Origin: JAKQIM01 sp964633225
GTDB taxonomy: Bacteria > Chloroflexota > Anaerolineae > Anaerolineales > UBA4823
Assembly: GCA_964633225.1 (NCBI GenBank)
Contig: CAZWFQ010000026.1
Coordinates: forward strand, 1 to 45,405
Direction of reading: 5' to 3'
DNA length: 45,405 nucleotides
The translations under genes were made by a program, and so were the position numbers. Below the pieces are notes generated by a model. The model saw only the letters and a list, made by a program, of their open reading frames with translations, was not told where the DNA came from and did not search any database. Positions 23,525-31,972 of this stretch are shown one piece after another (the stretch's first letter is position 1; every line of letters starts with the position of its first letter).

Positions 23525-24100
23525 ATGAAAGCACAAACCTGGCCACAAAATGTTATTGTTTCAGACCCCCCTATCGCCACCAGCTTGTTCGGGAACACGC
23601 GTTGGTCCTGGCTCTGGCTGGCGGCACGCCTATATATCGGCTACACATGGATCACATCGGGTTGGGGTAAATTGAGCAACCCGGCCTGGGTCCAAACCGG
23701 CGATGCCTTGAAAGGCTTCTTCTTGAACGCGGTAAAAATTCCCGAGGCCCCGGCGCGGCCGGCGATCGCCTTCGACTGGTATCGAGCATTCATCCAGTTC
23801 ATGCTCGACAATGAGGTCTACACCTGGTTTGCCAAAGTGGTGGTAGCCGGCGAGATCCTGGTGGGCCTGGCCTTGATCCTGGGGATATTTACCGGGATTG
23901 CCGCATTCTTTGGAGGCTTCATGAACTGGAACTTCATGATGGCAGGGGCCGCAAGCGTCAACCCGATGCTCTTTACGCTCTCCATCTTGTTGATCCTGGC
24001 CTGGAAGACAGCCGGTTGGTTGGGGTTTGACCGCTGGTTGTTGCCGCTGCTGGGAACACCTTGGAAGCCCGGCAGGCTGTTTGAAAAGCAAACCGAATAG
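23525..24100 (+). CDS. DoxX/DoxD-family membrane protein
   Basis: A 191-aa membrane protein with four to five TM helices: 'WLWLAARLYIGYTWITSGWGKL' is the family signature first helix, followed by a loop with 'GFFLNAVKIPEAPARPAIAF', 'FAKVVVAGEILVGLALILGIF', 'GGFMNWNFMMAGAASVNPML' and 'LLILAWKTAGWLGFDRWLLPL'. The family includes thiosulfate:quinone oxidoreductase subunits and many uncharacterised DoxX proteins in redox or stress operons. AAGGAG precedes the ATG. It is convergent with a TetR-type regulator gene across a shared terminator. The substrate is unknown; a role in membrane redox or detoxification is a guess. Confidence 0.88.
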   Translation: MKAQTWPQNVIVSDPPIATSLFGNTRWSWLWLAARLYIGYTWITSGWGKLSNPAWVQTGDALKGFFLNAVKIPEAPARPAIAFDWYRAFIQFMLDNEVYTWFAKVVVAGEILVGLALILGIFTGIAAFFGGFMNWNFMMAGAASVNPMLFTLSILLILAWKTAGWLGFDRWLLPLLGTPWKPGRLFEKQTE

Positions 24101-24115
24101 CGAAATCATGCCCCT

Positions 24116-24161
24116 AAAACAAGCGTGAGGCAGTGCATTGGCACCGCCTCACGCTTGTTTT
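24116..24161. terminator. Bidirectional terminator between DoxX-like and TetR genes
   Basis: 16-bp perfect arms with four A residues on the left and four T residues on the right; GTGC/GCAC inside the loop extends the stem after one mismatched pair. It lies six bp from the TetR stop. Confidence 0.9.
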
Positions 24162-24167
24162 CAGAAC

Positions 24168-24734
24168 CTAGGAAAAGTTTTCCAGGTAGGCCCTCAGATG
24201 CCTGGCTGCCAACCTGAGCGGCTCTGTATGGTGATAGGTGCGGCTCATCAAGATACCCCCCTCCACCAGGGTGGTCACATAGAAGGCCAACTCCACAGCC
24301 TGGGGCTCTGCCAATCCACCCTCCAAAAACTTGACCTTAAAAGCTTCCAAGATCATATCAAAAGCATCCCGGCAAGCCTGGTTGATCATCTCTGAGGTCA
24401 CAGCGGTCTCAACCGTCACCGTGGTCAGCGGGCTGCCAGCAGCGAATTGAGAAGATTCCACATTTTCAGCCATACCCACCACAAAGTTGTAGACGGCTTC
24501 GGCAGGGTCGGGGGTTTGTTCCAGCACACCACGCAAGCGCTCAGAAATGATCTTGCCGGCCTCAAGGATGGCCTCGGCGCCAATCTGTTCTTTCCCGTTG
24601 GGAAAATAATAATACAACGAGCCTTTTGGAGCGCCACTTTCGCGGATAATCTCACTCAGGCCAGTGGCATGGTAGCCCTGCTTTTCAATCAGTCGTGCCA
24701 TGGTCAACAGAATCCTGGAACGCGCGTCCGACAT
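24168..24734 (-). CDS. TetR/AcrR-family regulator (LmrA/YxaF-like)
   Basis: A 188-aa regulator. The N-terminal HTH is 'ILLTMARLIEKQGYHATGLSEI' then 'SGAPKGSLYYYFPNGKEQI', diagnostic for the family and close to the LmrA/YxaF branch. Residues ~65-180 are a helical ligand-binding domain with 'ESSQFAAGSPLTTVTVETA'. Its own promoter contains a sequence like the operators known for LmrA/YxaF, so autorepression is likely. Genes it might control in the neighbourhood are the DoxX-like gene across the terminator and, less likely, the GH4 unit, which ends here on the same strand. Confidence 0.92.
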   Translation of the reverse strand: MSDARSRILLTMARLIEKQGYHATGLSEIIRESGAPKGSLYYYFPNGKEQIGAEAILEAGKIISERLRGVLEQTPDPAEAVYNFVVGMAENVESSQFAAGSPLTTVTVETAVTSEMINQACRDAFDMILEAFKVKFLEGGLAEPQAVELAFYVTTLVEGGILMSRTYHHTEPLRLAARHLRAYLENFS

Positions 24735-24758
24735 GGTGTCACCATCCTTGTGTGCCTG

Positions 24759-24787
24759 ATTGTAGCAACCAGTCTATATACTGTCAA
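24759..24787 (-). promoter_or_regulatory. Promoter and likely operator of the TetR gene
   Basis: On the minus strand TTGACA and TACAAT are 17 nt apart. The spacer contains TATAGACTGGTT, which matches the kind of site bound by LmrA/YxaF-type repressors. The TetR ATG lies 25 nt downstream of the -10 box. Confidence 0.7.
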
Positions 24788-24850
24788 GAAAAGCCTGGAC
24801 ATGATCGCTCACCAGGCCATCTGAACAGCGGGGATAAGCCTGCGATCGAA

Positions 24851-26230
24851 TCAGGCCCCCCACTGGCCCACGTAATCGGCATGGGCCTCCAAATAGGCCG
24901 CGACCAGGAGGCTGGCGCGCGAGTACGAAAGCACCAGGGGATGCGCCATCAAGGCCTGGGCTGCCAGCGCTGGCGAGCGTTCTTGCACCGCCTGCACGGT
25001 CAGGCGCTCGTAAAGCTTGATGGCCCTCATCAACCCCAATTGTGGAGCGGGCACTTCGCCCAGCGGCAGGGGGTGAACCCCTGTTCCGTCTATCCGGCAG
25101 CTTACTTCGACCACATCGCTGGCTTCCATCCCATCAACAGCGCCATCGTTGGGGATATTCAGGGCTGTATAGAGGGGCTGATCTTTGGTCAGCGCTTCGA
25201 TGATCGCCAGGGTCACCCCGGCGTAGCCTTCACCGGCTTCAGCCGGGATATCGGCATCAAAGATTGGCTGGCGGTCAGCCTCGGCGATGCTCAGCCCGCC
25301 GTAGGCATAGTGCATATAAGTTGCGCCGCGCCGCTTTTCATAGCCAAAGAAAGTACGCAAGGCCTGCTCAGGGTTGCGCTCCACGCCGATCTCTTCAAGC
25401 TGTTCAACCAGGCGCCAGTTTAGCGCCAAGATCTCTTCGCCGCGCGTCATGCCCTCACGGCTGATGGCTGCCAGGGCTTTTTCAGCGTAATAGTAGTAAT
25501 ACAAATACTCGTTGAGGTGCATACCCACCTGCCGCACCAGCGCAGGCTCAAAGAGGCCCTGGGCTTCACGCAAAAAGCGCTCATCGGCCAGGGCGCGCGG
25601 CAGCAAATCTTCGCCATCCAACCAGGCCCGGCGGCACCAGGAGAGATGGTTCAGCCCAAACACCTCGGCGCGGATGCGGGCCGGGTCTACGCCAGCCCAG
25701 CGAGCTACCGCCTGCTGCCCACCATTGGCGCTGTCGCAGATGCCAATGGTGCGTTCATAACCAGCATCGCGCAGCGCCTGGGTCACCAAGCCAGCCGGGT
25801 TGGTGAAATGATACATCCAAGCCTGCGGGTTGAGCTGCCGCAAGAGACCGGCATATTCAAGGATGGCAGGGATGCTGCGCAAAGCCATGGCAAAGCCGCC
25901 CGGGCCAGTCGTCTCTTGACCCAGCACGCCGTGACGCAAGGCAATGCGCTCGTCAAGGGCGCGTCCCTGCTCAAAGCCCACCCGCATGGTGGTGACAACA
26001 TGCTCGGCATTGCTCAGCGCGGCGCCTGCATCCAGGGTCGCCGTGATCGAAAAAGGATCGCCGTCCCGGTGCACCACAGCCCGGCACAAAGCGCCGAAGA
26101 GCTCTAGTTTCTGCTCGTCCACATCCAAGAGGCACAATTCGGTCAGGCCGATGCGCTGATACCAGCGCAGCAAGGTCATTACAAAAAGCGGCGAGCGCAC
26201 CCCGCCGCCACCGATCAACGTTAGCTTCAT
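24851..26230 (-). CDS. Family 4 glycoside hydrolase (6-phospho-beta-glucosidase type)
   Basis: A 459-aa enzyme of the NAD- and metal-dependent GH4 family. Seen: the Rossmann motif 'LTLIGGGGVRSP' (3-14), 'FTNPAG' (142-147), the metal-ligand Cys165 in 'GICDSANG' and His195 in 'FGLNHLSW'. GH4 enzymes cleave phospho- or free glycosides by oxidation at C3 and elimination. The Cys-Asp pair and general look fit the 6-phospho-beta-glucosidase branch, but substrates differ within the family. GGAGAG supports the ATG. It follows a PfkB kinase gene by 8 bp and both follow an Hsp70-HEAT gene. No PTS genes are nearby, so the source of a phosphorylated substrate is unclear; the PfkB kinase might supply it. 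Confidence 0.92.
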   Translation of the reverse strand: MKLTLIGGGGVRSPLFVMTLLRWYQRIGLTELCLLDVDEQKLELFGALCRAVVHRDGDPFSITATLDAGAALSNAEHVVTTMRVGFEQGRALDERIALRHGVLGQETTGPGGFAMALRSIPAILEYAGLLRQLNPQAWMYHFTNPAGLVTQALRDAGYERTIGICDSANGGQQAVARWAGVDPARIRAEVFGLNHLSWCRRAWLDGEDLLPRALADERFLREAQGLFEPALVRQVGMHLNEYLYYYYYAEKALAAISREGMTRGEEILALNWRLVEQLEEIGVERNPEQALRTFFGYEKRRGATYMHYAYGGLSIAEADRQPIFDADIPAEAGEGYAGVTLAIIEALTKDQPLYTALNIPNDGAVDGMEASDVVEVSCRIDGTGVHPLPLGEVPAPQLGLMRAIKLYERLTVQAVQERSPALAAQALMAHPLVLSYSRASLLVAAYLEAHADYVGQWGA

Positions 26231-26238
26231 GTTCTCTC

Positions 26239-27135
26239 CTACAGGTACTGCTTTAACTGCTCAAGGGTGGGCACAGCGCTGGCGCCGCCGCGCTGGGTGG
26301 TAGAAAGGCCGCCGCAAATATTGCCATAGCGCAAGCACCTCTCCAGCGGTTCACCCAAGAGATGGGCAGCCAAAAAACCAGCATTGAACGAATCGCCGGC
26401 CCCGGTGGTGTCAATCACATCAACTTGAAGGGCCGGAGAATGCCAGGCCTGTTTGCCAGCCTGGGCATAGGCCCCATCCGCCCCGCATTTGACGATCACC
26501 AGGGGGCAAAATTCAGCCAGGCGGGCGGCAGCGGCTTGAGGGGTAGATTCGCCGGTCAGTTGACAGGCCTCGCTCTGGTTGGGCGCAAAAACGTCAACAG
26601 CACGCAGCAAAGTGGTCAGGCCGGGCTCAGCCAGGGTCTGGGTGACATACTGGCAGTCAACATACACCTGCCCGCCGTGCTGGTGGATGAGATCTACCAG
26701 GTGGAGATTGGACTGCGAGCCATTGAAAGGCACGTTGAGCACCCAGCGCGGCCGCTGCGCGGCCACCAATGTGTCAGCCTGCCTGGGCGGGAAAGGATCC
26801 ATATAACTGATAAAACCGCGGTCTTGGGTGAAGGAAAACGATGTACTCACACTGCGCAGCGGGCGATCGAAGTATTCAAAAAGCGCATCATCCAGGCCAG
26901 CAGCCAGAGCCTGATCACACACAAAGCGGCTGAAGAGATCATTGCCCAGCCGTGCTGCCCAAAGCGCCCGCACCCCCAGCCGGTGGAGGGCGGCTGCCAG
27001 GATAAAAGCCCCGCCTGGGGCAAGTTCCATGGCATCGCCATACACTTCCGCCCCCAAGCGCGGCACTTCGCGCAGCCCGGTGATGATGATGTCGAGAAAG
27101 TAATCGCCCAGGATGAGTACATCGCAATCAGGCAT
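26239..27135 (-). CDS. PfkB-family carbohydrate kinase
   Basis: A 298-aa ribokinase-fold kinase. The N-terminal 'VLILGDYFLDIIITGL' and 'LGAEVYGDAMELAPGGAF' form the substrate site, and the C-terminal 'IDTTGAGDSFNAGF' (241-254) has the catalytic Asp248 and the anion hole. Family members phosphorylate ribose, fructose, nucleosides or other sugars; the substrate cannot be read off. Between an Hsp70-HEAT gene (23 bp upstream) and a GH4 gene (8 bp downstream) in what looks like one operon, so it may act on the sugar handled by GH4. Confidence 0.92.
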   Translation of the reverse strand: MPDCDVLILGDYFLDIIITGLREVPRLGAEVYGDAMELAPGGAFILAAALHRLGVRALWAARLGNDLFSRFVCDQALAAGLDDALFEYFDRPLRSVSTSFSFTQDRGFISYMDPFPPRQADTLVAAQRPRWVLNVPFNGSQSNLHLVDLIHQHGGQVYVDCQYVTQTLAEPGLTTLLRAVDVFAPNQSEACQLTGESTPQAAAARLAEFCPLVIVKCGADGAYAQAGKQAWHSPALQVDVIDTTGAGDSFNAGFLAAHLLGEPLERCLRYGNICGGLSTTQRGGASAVPTLEQLKQYL

Positions 27136-27158
27136 CAGATTACCAATACGCTTTCAAA

Positions 27159-29963
27159 TCAAGCCTGGCCCTGGTATTTTTTGGAGGCCCCATTTACGCC
27201 CAGTATCCCCCGCCGAATAAGATAAGCAGCCATTTCGCGCACTACAGGCTGTGCATCCTGGCGGGCATCTTCAAGCAGCTTGACACAAATGGGAGACATC
27301 AGGTTGACGGCGATGCCAAGCAGGTTGGCCTTTGTCTGCGGTTCAGACTCTTGGCCAAAGGCCCAAGCCAACAGTTCTTCAGCGCGGCTGCAGCGCATCC
27401 ATGCCAACGGGCGGGCAGCCGCCAAGCGCGTCTCGGGCTGGCTGTCTTGCAAAGCCAGGGCTAAGGCGTCTAGCACTTCAGATGCGGCTGAGCTATGAGG
27501 AATATCGATGAACAGGTAGTTGGTGGCATGGAAGAAACCGCGCAAGATAGCCTGGCGCTCAATACCCTCAGAGGCACAGATGAGACCCGCCAGGTCTGCC
27601 AGGCTGACTTCGCGCGCCAGCTCAAGGTAACTGAGCACGGCGGCGTATTTGACATCTGGATCAGGATAATCAATTGCCTGGCGCACGGTAGGGATGGCTT
27701 CGGGAGAACCGGTAGCGCCGAGCACTTCAATGGCCTTGGTGCGCGTTTCCGAACCGGGGGTCTGGAAAACGATCTGCAGCACAGGCACAGACTCGGGATC
27801 TGGATTAAAGCTCAGGCCCCAGGCGGCAGCCAGCTTGACATTGTCAGATTGGCCCGGCAAGACCTCTCTCATAAAGCAGTAAGCCTCTTCGCCGCGCATA
27901 CGACACAGCGCATACACGGCCCCCTCTCGAACGCGCTCATCTGGGTCTGCCAGAGCCAGTCGTAAAAGCGGCTCGGCGCCAAACCAGGTAAGGTGGTAAA
28001 GATGCGTGGCAATGCTGGCACGTTGAGGCGGAGTGCCGCCGGATAAGACATCTTGCATGAGCAAACGCGAGTCGCGGTCATTGCGCCGGCCCAAGATCTC
28101 TGCGGCGTTGTAACGCACGTTGAAATCTTTACTGCGCAAGGCCTCTGCAATGGCATCCAGAGAAATCGATTCAGGAGGCAGCACATTCAACATGGTCGCC
28201 AGGCTGCGCAAGGGTACGATCTGCTGGCCCAGGTGAGCATGATGAGGCGCAATGGCAGGCTCGCGGCCGGCTTGCTCACCAACCGTCTCTGCGTCTGCCC
28301 CAAGCGCATGCTCACCCAGGGTCAAGATCACATGTTCATGCAGCAATTTCTTATGGGTTTTGATGTCTATGACCGTGAGGCGCAGGCGGCGTTGGGCATC
28401 AATGGCAAAGATGGCTTCAAGGCGCTCTTGCCCTGGCTGACCCGGAGGATCGAGCTGCACTACGGGAAGATTGTTAGAAGCCGTGTTGAGCGGCACAATG
28501 TCTTGAGATTGGCGCACAGCATTGGCTACAAAGAGAGCTTGGCCGCCATCATACTTGACCTCAATACTGGCTACGGCACCGGCCCCGATCTCGCCAATGA
28601 CAAACTCGACCGCCTGCTGACCTGCGTGGGCGGCTTCGAGGGTGATCTTGACCGGCCTTTGCGTAGGATAACGGCTGCCTTGAGGAATGATCTCATCATA
28701 GGCCTGGATGCCGGTCTTGGGATCCAGGTAACGCAATCCGTAGCTGTGCGCCAGGTAATCTTCCAAGCCATAACCGGCCGCCACCTGGAGCGCGCCCTCA
28801 GCGATGGCGGTAAAGGGCTTATCTACCCTGACCGGTACGCCGGGGAAATAGGACTGGAGCAAGCGCTGGACAGAAGGCATTAATGATGTACCGCCCGTCA
28901 TGAGCACGCAGCGCATATCTTCGCTGTAGATGCCGCTACGGTGGGCAACATGCATCAACTCTTCAACTGCCCGGCGAAGCTGGTAATAGAAACCAGTTTT
29001 CTGAAGCAAGGCTTCCAGCTCAAGACGCGTCCAGGGAATCTGCTGTTCTTGATCCAGAGCGACAAATGAGATCGACGTCTCCTCGACCGAAGATAAGGCG
29101 ATCTTAGCCTGCTCGCAAGCAGAGAGCAAACCATCCACCTCATGTTGGTAAAGGGTCAATCCAAGGCGCTCGCCGGCAATCTCTTGCATAAGCCATTGGT
29201 CTATGTCGCTGCCGCCCAGCGCCAGGCCCGATTTGGCAATTACGCGTGCCACAGGTTTGCGAGTCGAGCCTTTAAGCAAGCCACCCAAGAATCCGCCCAT
29301 ATCGGCACGCGATTGGGGCAGCTCAACCAGCGAAATGTCCAACGAGCCGCCGCCAAAATCAAACACCAGCACGGGGATGCCTGGCTCGGTCACGGCATAG
29401 CCCAATGCAGCAGCAGTTGATTCATCCACAACCCGGATCACATCGGGCGGCAGACCCTTGAACGCTTCACCCAACCAGGCCACATAACCTTCAAAGGCTA
29501 CCACCGGAACGGTCAGGACAAGTTGTTCAATCTCTGCCAGGGGGAAGGGCAAAGCATTCATCAGATGCCGGATGAAAAGACGTCCGGCATCTTGATCGTT
29601 CCAGGGTGTGCCATCGATCAGGCGTGGCTCAGTGGACTGCCCACTGATAATGCCGCGCTTGAAATTGCGGAAGAGGCGGCTGTCATCCCTGCTTTCTGTA
29701 CGCAAAGCCTGGCCAAAGAAAGCCTGGCCTGTATATTCATGCCGGCGATCCAAACCTTGATCGCGCACCGCCTGGCCAAAGACAGCCTGACCCACCCGTC
29801 CATCCTGGATATACGCCAGGGTAGGGATAATGGGCTCGGCGCGATCGGGAGCGTATCCGCTGAGCCCGGAGATGGATATGAATTGGGAGGTGCCATCAGC
29901 CTCATTCCAACGGACTACGACGGTATTGGTAGTACCGAAATCAACGGCAAGACGATGAGACAT
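27159..29963 (-). CDS. Hsp70/DnaK-like ATPase fused to HEAT repeats
   Basis: A 934-aa protein. Residues ~1-400 are an actin-fold Hsp70 ATPase with phosphate-1 'AVDFGTTNTVVV', phosphate-2 'VLVFDFGGGSLDISLVEL' and adenosine motif 'LMTGGTSLMPSVQ'. Residues ~410-560 resemble a reduced substrate-binding beta domain. From ~600 the rest is a run of HEAT/PBS-lyase-like helices ('RSKDFNVRYNAAEILGRR', 'DPDERVREGAVYALCRM', 'YPDPDVKYAAVLSYLELA'). No DnaJ or GrpE gene is nearby and there is no EEVD-like end, so this is not the housekeeping DnaK. HEAT repeats may give protein-binding specificity. The ATG follows the upstream gene's stop by 2 bp. Confidence 0.88.
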   Translation of the reverse strand: MSHRLAVDFGTTNTVVVRWNEADGTSQFISISGLSGYAPDRAEPIIPTLAYIQDGRVGQAVFGQAVRDQGLDRRHEYTGQAFFGQALRTESRDDSRLFRNFKRGIISGQSTEPRLIDGTPWNDQDAGRLFIRHLMNALPFPLAEIEQLVLTVPVVAFEGYVAWLGEAFKGLPPDVIRVVDESTAAALGYAVTEPGIPVLVFDFGGGSLDISLVELPQSRADMGGFLGGLLKGSTRKPVARVIAKSGLALGGSDIDQWLMQEIAGERLGLTLYQHEVDGLLSACEQAKIALSSVEETSISFVALDQEQQIPWTRLELEALLQKTGFYYQLRRAVEELMHVAHRSGIYSEDMRCVLMTGGTSLMPSVQRLLQSYFPGVPVRVDKPFTAIAEGALQVAAGYGLEDYLAHSYGLRYLDPKTGIQAYDEIIPQGSRYPTQRPVKITLEAAHAGQQAVEFVIGEIGAGAVASIEVKYDGGQALFVANAVRQSQDIVPLNTASNNLPVVQLDPPGQPGQERLEAIFAIDAQRRLRLTVIDIKTHKKLLHEHVILTLGEHALGADAETVGEQAGREPAIAPHHAHLGQQIVPLRSLATMLNVLPPESISLDAIAEALRSKDFNVRYNAAEILGRRNDRDSRLLMQDVLSGGTPPQRASIATHLYHLTWFGAEPLLRLALADPDERVREGAVYALCRMRGEEAYCFMREVLPGQSDNVKLAAAWGLSFNPDPESVPVLQIVFQTPGSETRTKAIEVLGATGSPEAIPTVRQAIDYPDPDVKYAAVLSYLELAREVSLADLAGLICASEGIERQAILRGFFHATNYLFIDIPHSSAASEVLDALALALQDSQPETRLAAARPLAWMRCSRAEELLAWAFGQESEPQTKANLLGIAVNLMSPICVKLLEDARQDAQPVVREMAAYLIRRGILGVNGASKKYQGQA

Positions 29964-29965
29964 AT

Positions 29966-30556
29966 TTACTCTAGCAGAGGGCTTAAACGGCCCGCCAGCA
30001 CAACCTGGAACAGGCGCACAATGAGGACTGAGCGGACAGCACCATCCAGGCGCTGATCCATGAGCGGCTTGAGCAGTTGGTCTACATAAGCCTGGCGTTC
30101 TTCGGGCTTCAGTTCAGGGCGGCCCGTGAGCGAAACATCCCACAATTCGCCGCACAGGTACCAAACCACATCAGAATACACCAGGGCGGCCTCGATCTCC
30201 CAGGCTTGCACATTCTTGACGGCCGCGCCGACATCCAGCATGGCCGTCACCCCGCTGGCTACCAGGCGGCGCAGCGGATCAGCCTGCTCGGCCAGCATCT
30301 CTTGCAAGCCCACGCTGGCTACGGCTGCAGTGCCCAAAACCGCCCCCCAGCGGCTGGCATGGCGCGAGGCGGTCTTACTCTCCAGGCCCTGCAAGAAGCT
30401 GAAGAACCGCCCGGCTGCCTGGCGAGCCGCCAGGGCTGGGGCGTCACCGCGGGCCAGCAGCTCCATTTGAAGCTGCCATAAGTCGGCGCAAGCAGGCGCC
30501 GCCAGGATGCGCCCCAGCAAAGCACCCAGGGGAGAAGCATTGGTTGGTTCGCTCAT
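29966..30556 (-). CDS. Unknown helical protein, first gene of the Hsp70-HEAT operon
   Basis: A 196-aa, mainly helical soluble protein without signal peptide or recognisable motif. Features are 'LGALLGRILAAPACADLWQL', 'ARQAAGRFFSFLQGLESK', 'GVTAMLDVGAAVKNVQAWEIEAALVYSDVVWYLCGELWDV' (Trp- and acid-rich) and 'LKPLMDQRLDGAVRSVLIVRLFQVVL'. It ends two bp before the Hsp70-HEAT ATG, so translation is likely coupled; it may be a partner or co-chaperone. The ATG is preceded by AGG some 6 nt away. No family recognised. Confidence 0.7.
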   Translation of the reverse strand: MSEPTNASPLGALLGRILAAPACADLWQLQMELLARGDAPALAARQAAGRFFSFLQGLESKTASRHASRWGAVLGTAAVASVGLQEMLAEQADPLRRLVASGVTAMLDVGAAVKNVQAWEIEAALVYSDVVWYLCGELWDVSLTGRPELKPEERQAYVDQLLKPLMDQRLDGAVRSVLIVRLFQVVLAGRLSPLLE

Positions 30557-30658
30557 TGTTCAAGCCTCCTAACAGGCACTCTCGGTACCAGCATGTCTAT
30601 AATTGTAACAGCATGTCACCATGCAATGCAACCAGAAAGGGCCCTGTCACCCAAACAC

Positions 30659-30691
30659 TTCAAACCCCCGCCGGCAAGGCGAGGGTTTGAA
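30659..30691 (-). terminator. Hairpin ending the ABC exporter operon
   Basis: TTCAAACCCCCGCC pairs with GGCGAGGGTTTGAA (one mismatch) around five bases, 50 bp past the last ABC permease gene. On the minus strand GTGTTTGGG follows, so the T-run is weak. Confidence 0.6.
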
Positions 30692-30739
30692 GATTCAGGG
30701 GTTCATTTTATTTGCTCAGGGTGGTGGTTGCGCGGGGGA

Positions 30740-31960
30740 TCAAGAGGTCATGAATGATCGCTGGCGCAGCCGCCAGACCGCCAGTGCAAAGAAGCCCAAG
30801 GCGTAAGCCAGCAAAACCAGGGTTGGCAGCCAGGCCGAGCTTGAACCCAAACCGCGGATGAGAATGTTCTGGTAGCCAGTCATGGCCCAGGCAGAGGGCA
30901 GCAGCTTGCCAATCACCGCGAATGCCCCGCCTGCCGCTTCCAGCGGAAACCAGGTGCCGCCCAGAGCCGAGAAAAAGAACATCGCCAGGAGTGAGAAAAG
31001 CACTACCTGCGAGTCATCCTTGGCCAACCCGCTGATCAGCAGGCCCATCGCCGAGACCCATAGTGCCAGCCCGATCGACACCAGCAGGGTGCCCAGGGGA
31101 GCGCGGGCATAGTCTACGCCCAATGCCAATTGACCAAAGATCACCAGCAGCATCACCTGGCCAAAAACCAGGATGAACATCGCCAGCGCATGACCGGCAA
31201 TGATCTGCCAGGGGCGCAGAGAAGTGGTCATCATGCGCTGCAGGGTGCGCGTCTTGCGCTCTTGCACCAAGATCTGCCCACAGGTCACCAGGCCCATGAT
31301 GGCAAACTGCAAGAGGATGCCAGGAGAAGCCTGGTTATAGGGATTGTTGCCGAACCAAGATGGCTCCGACTCGAGAGCAGCCATTTCCATCCGCACGAAC
31401 GAAGCGCTTTCGGATTCAGACCAGGCCTGGACGGCGGCAGTGAAAGCCTGCGAAAACTCACTTGCATCGCCCGGCTTGCCAAGCATCTCAGCGCTCTGGC
31501 GGGCAATCTCAGCCGCGCTCATCAACTGCGTAACCGGGCCGCGCAGGGCCTGGAACAGGGTCTGCGCCTGCAGCGCACCCGGATCAGCAACCAACGCCAA
31601 CTGGCTCAGGCTTCCAGTCACGGCCAGGCGGCTAAAATCGGCCGGCACCACCAACACCCCAGCGGCCCTGCCATCCTGTATGGCTTCGTCCACGTCTTCA
31701 GGCGCAAGCTCTACCAGTTTCACCGTCTCTGACCGCGCCAGCATCTCAAACAACTGCTGTGCCAGCAGACCATCCGGATCGTTATTCACCCAGCCCAAGG
31801 CCAGGCGCTCATCAGCCGGTGTAGCACTATCTTCGCCGCTCTGGTAAGCAAACCCCATGAAGAAGGTGAAGAGAATGGGCATCGCCACCAGGAACAAGAG
31901 CGATTGTTTCTCACGCAAGATGTGGGTGATATCTTTGAGGGTAATATCGAGAAGTCTCAT
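30740..31960 (-). CDS. ABC-2 type exporter permease (second)
   Basis: A 406-aa membrane protein with the YhgE/DrrB-like layout: one N-terminal TM helix ('SLLFLVAMPILFTFFMGFAY'), a ~200-residue extracytoplasmic domain ('DERLALGWVNNDPDGLLAQQL...VLVVPADFSRLAVTGSLSQLAL'), then five TM helices from ~215 including 'GLLISGLAKDDSQVVLFSLL' and 'MFFFSALGGTWFPLE'. It pairs with the preceding permease gene (13 bp gap) and the ATPase gene to form an exporter for a drug, lipid or peptide. The two permeases are homologous to each other, so the transporter is likely a heterodimer. Divergent from a two-component pair. Confidence 0.9.
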   Translation of the reverse strand: MRLLDITLKDITHILREKQSLLFLVAMPILFTFFMGFAYQSGEDSATPADERLALGWVNNDPDGLLAQQLFEMLARSETVKLVELAPEDVDEAIQDGRAAGVLVVPADFSRLAVTGSLSQLALVADPGALQAQTLFQALRGPVTQLMSAAEIARQSAEMLGKPGDASEFSQAFTAAVQAWSESESASFVRMEMAALESEPSWFGNNPYNQASPGILLQFAIMGLVTCGQILVQERKTRTLQRMMTTSLRPWQIIAGHALAMFILVFGQVMLLVIFGQLALGVDYARAPLGTLLVSIGLALWVSAMGLLISGLAKDDSQVVLFSLLAMFFFSALGGTWFPLEAAGGAFAVIGKLLPSAWAMTGYQNILIRGLGSSSAWLPTLVLLAYALGFFALAVWRLRQRSFMTS

Positions 31961-31972
31961 TGCATTTTTCCT

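Noticed and set aside
27159..29963. Housekeeping DnaK
   Set aside because: The C-terminal half is HEAT-like instead of the DnaK lid, and no grpE or dnaJ gene is adjacent.
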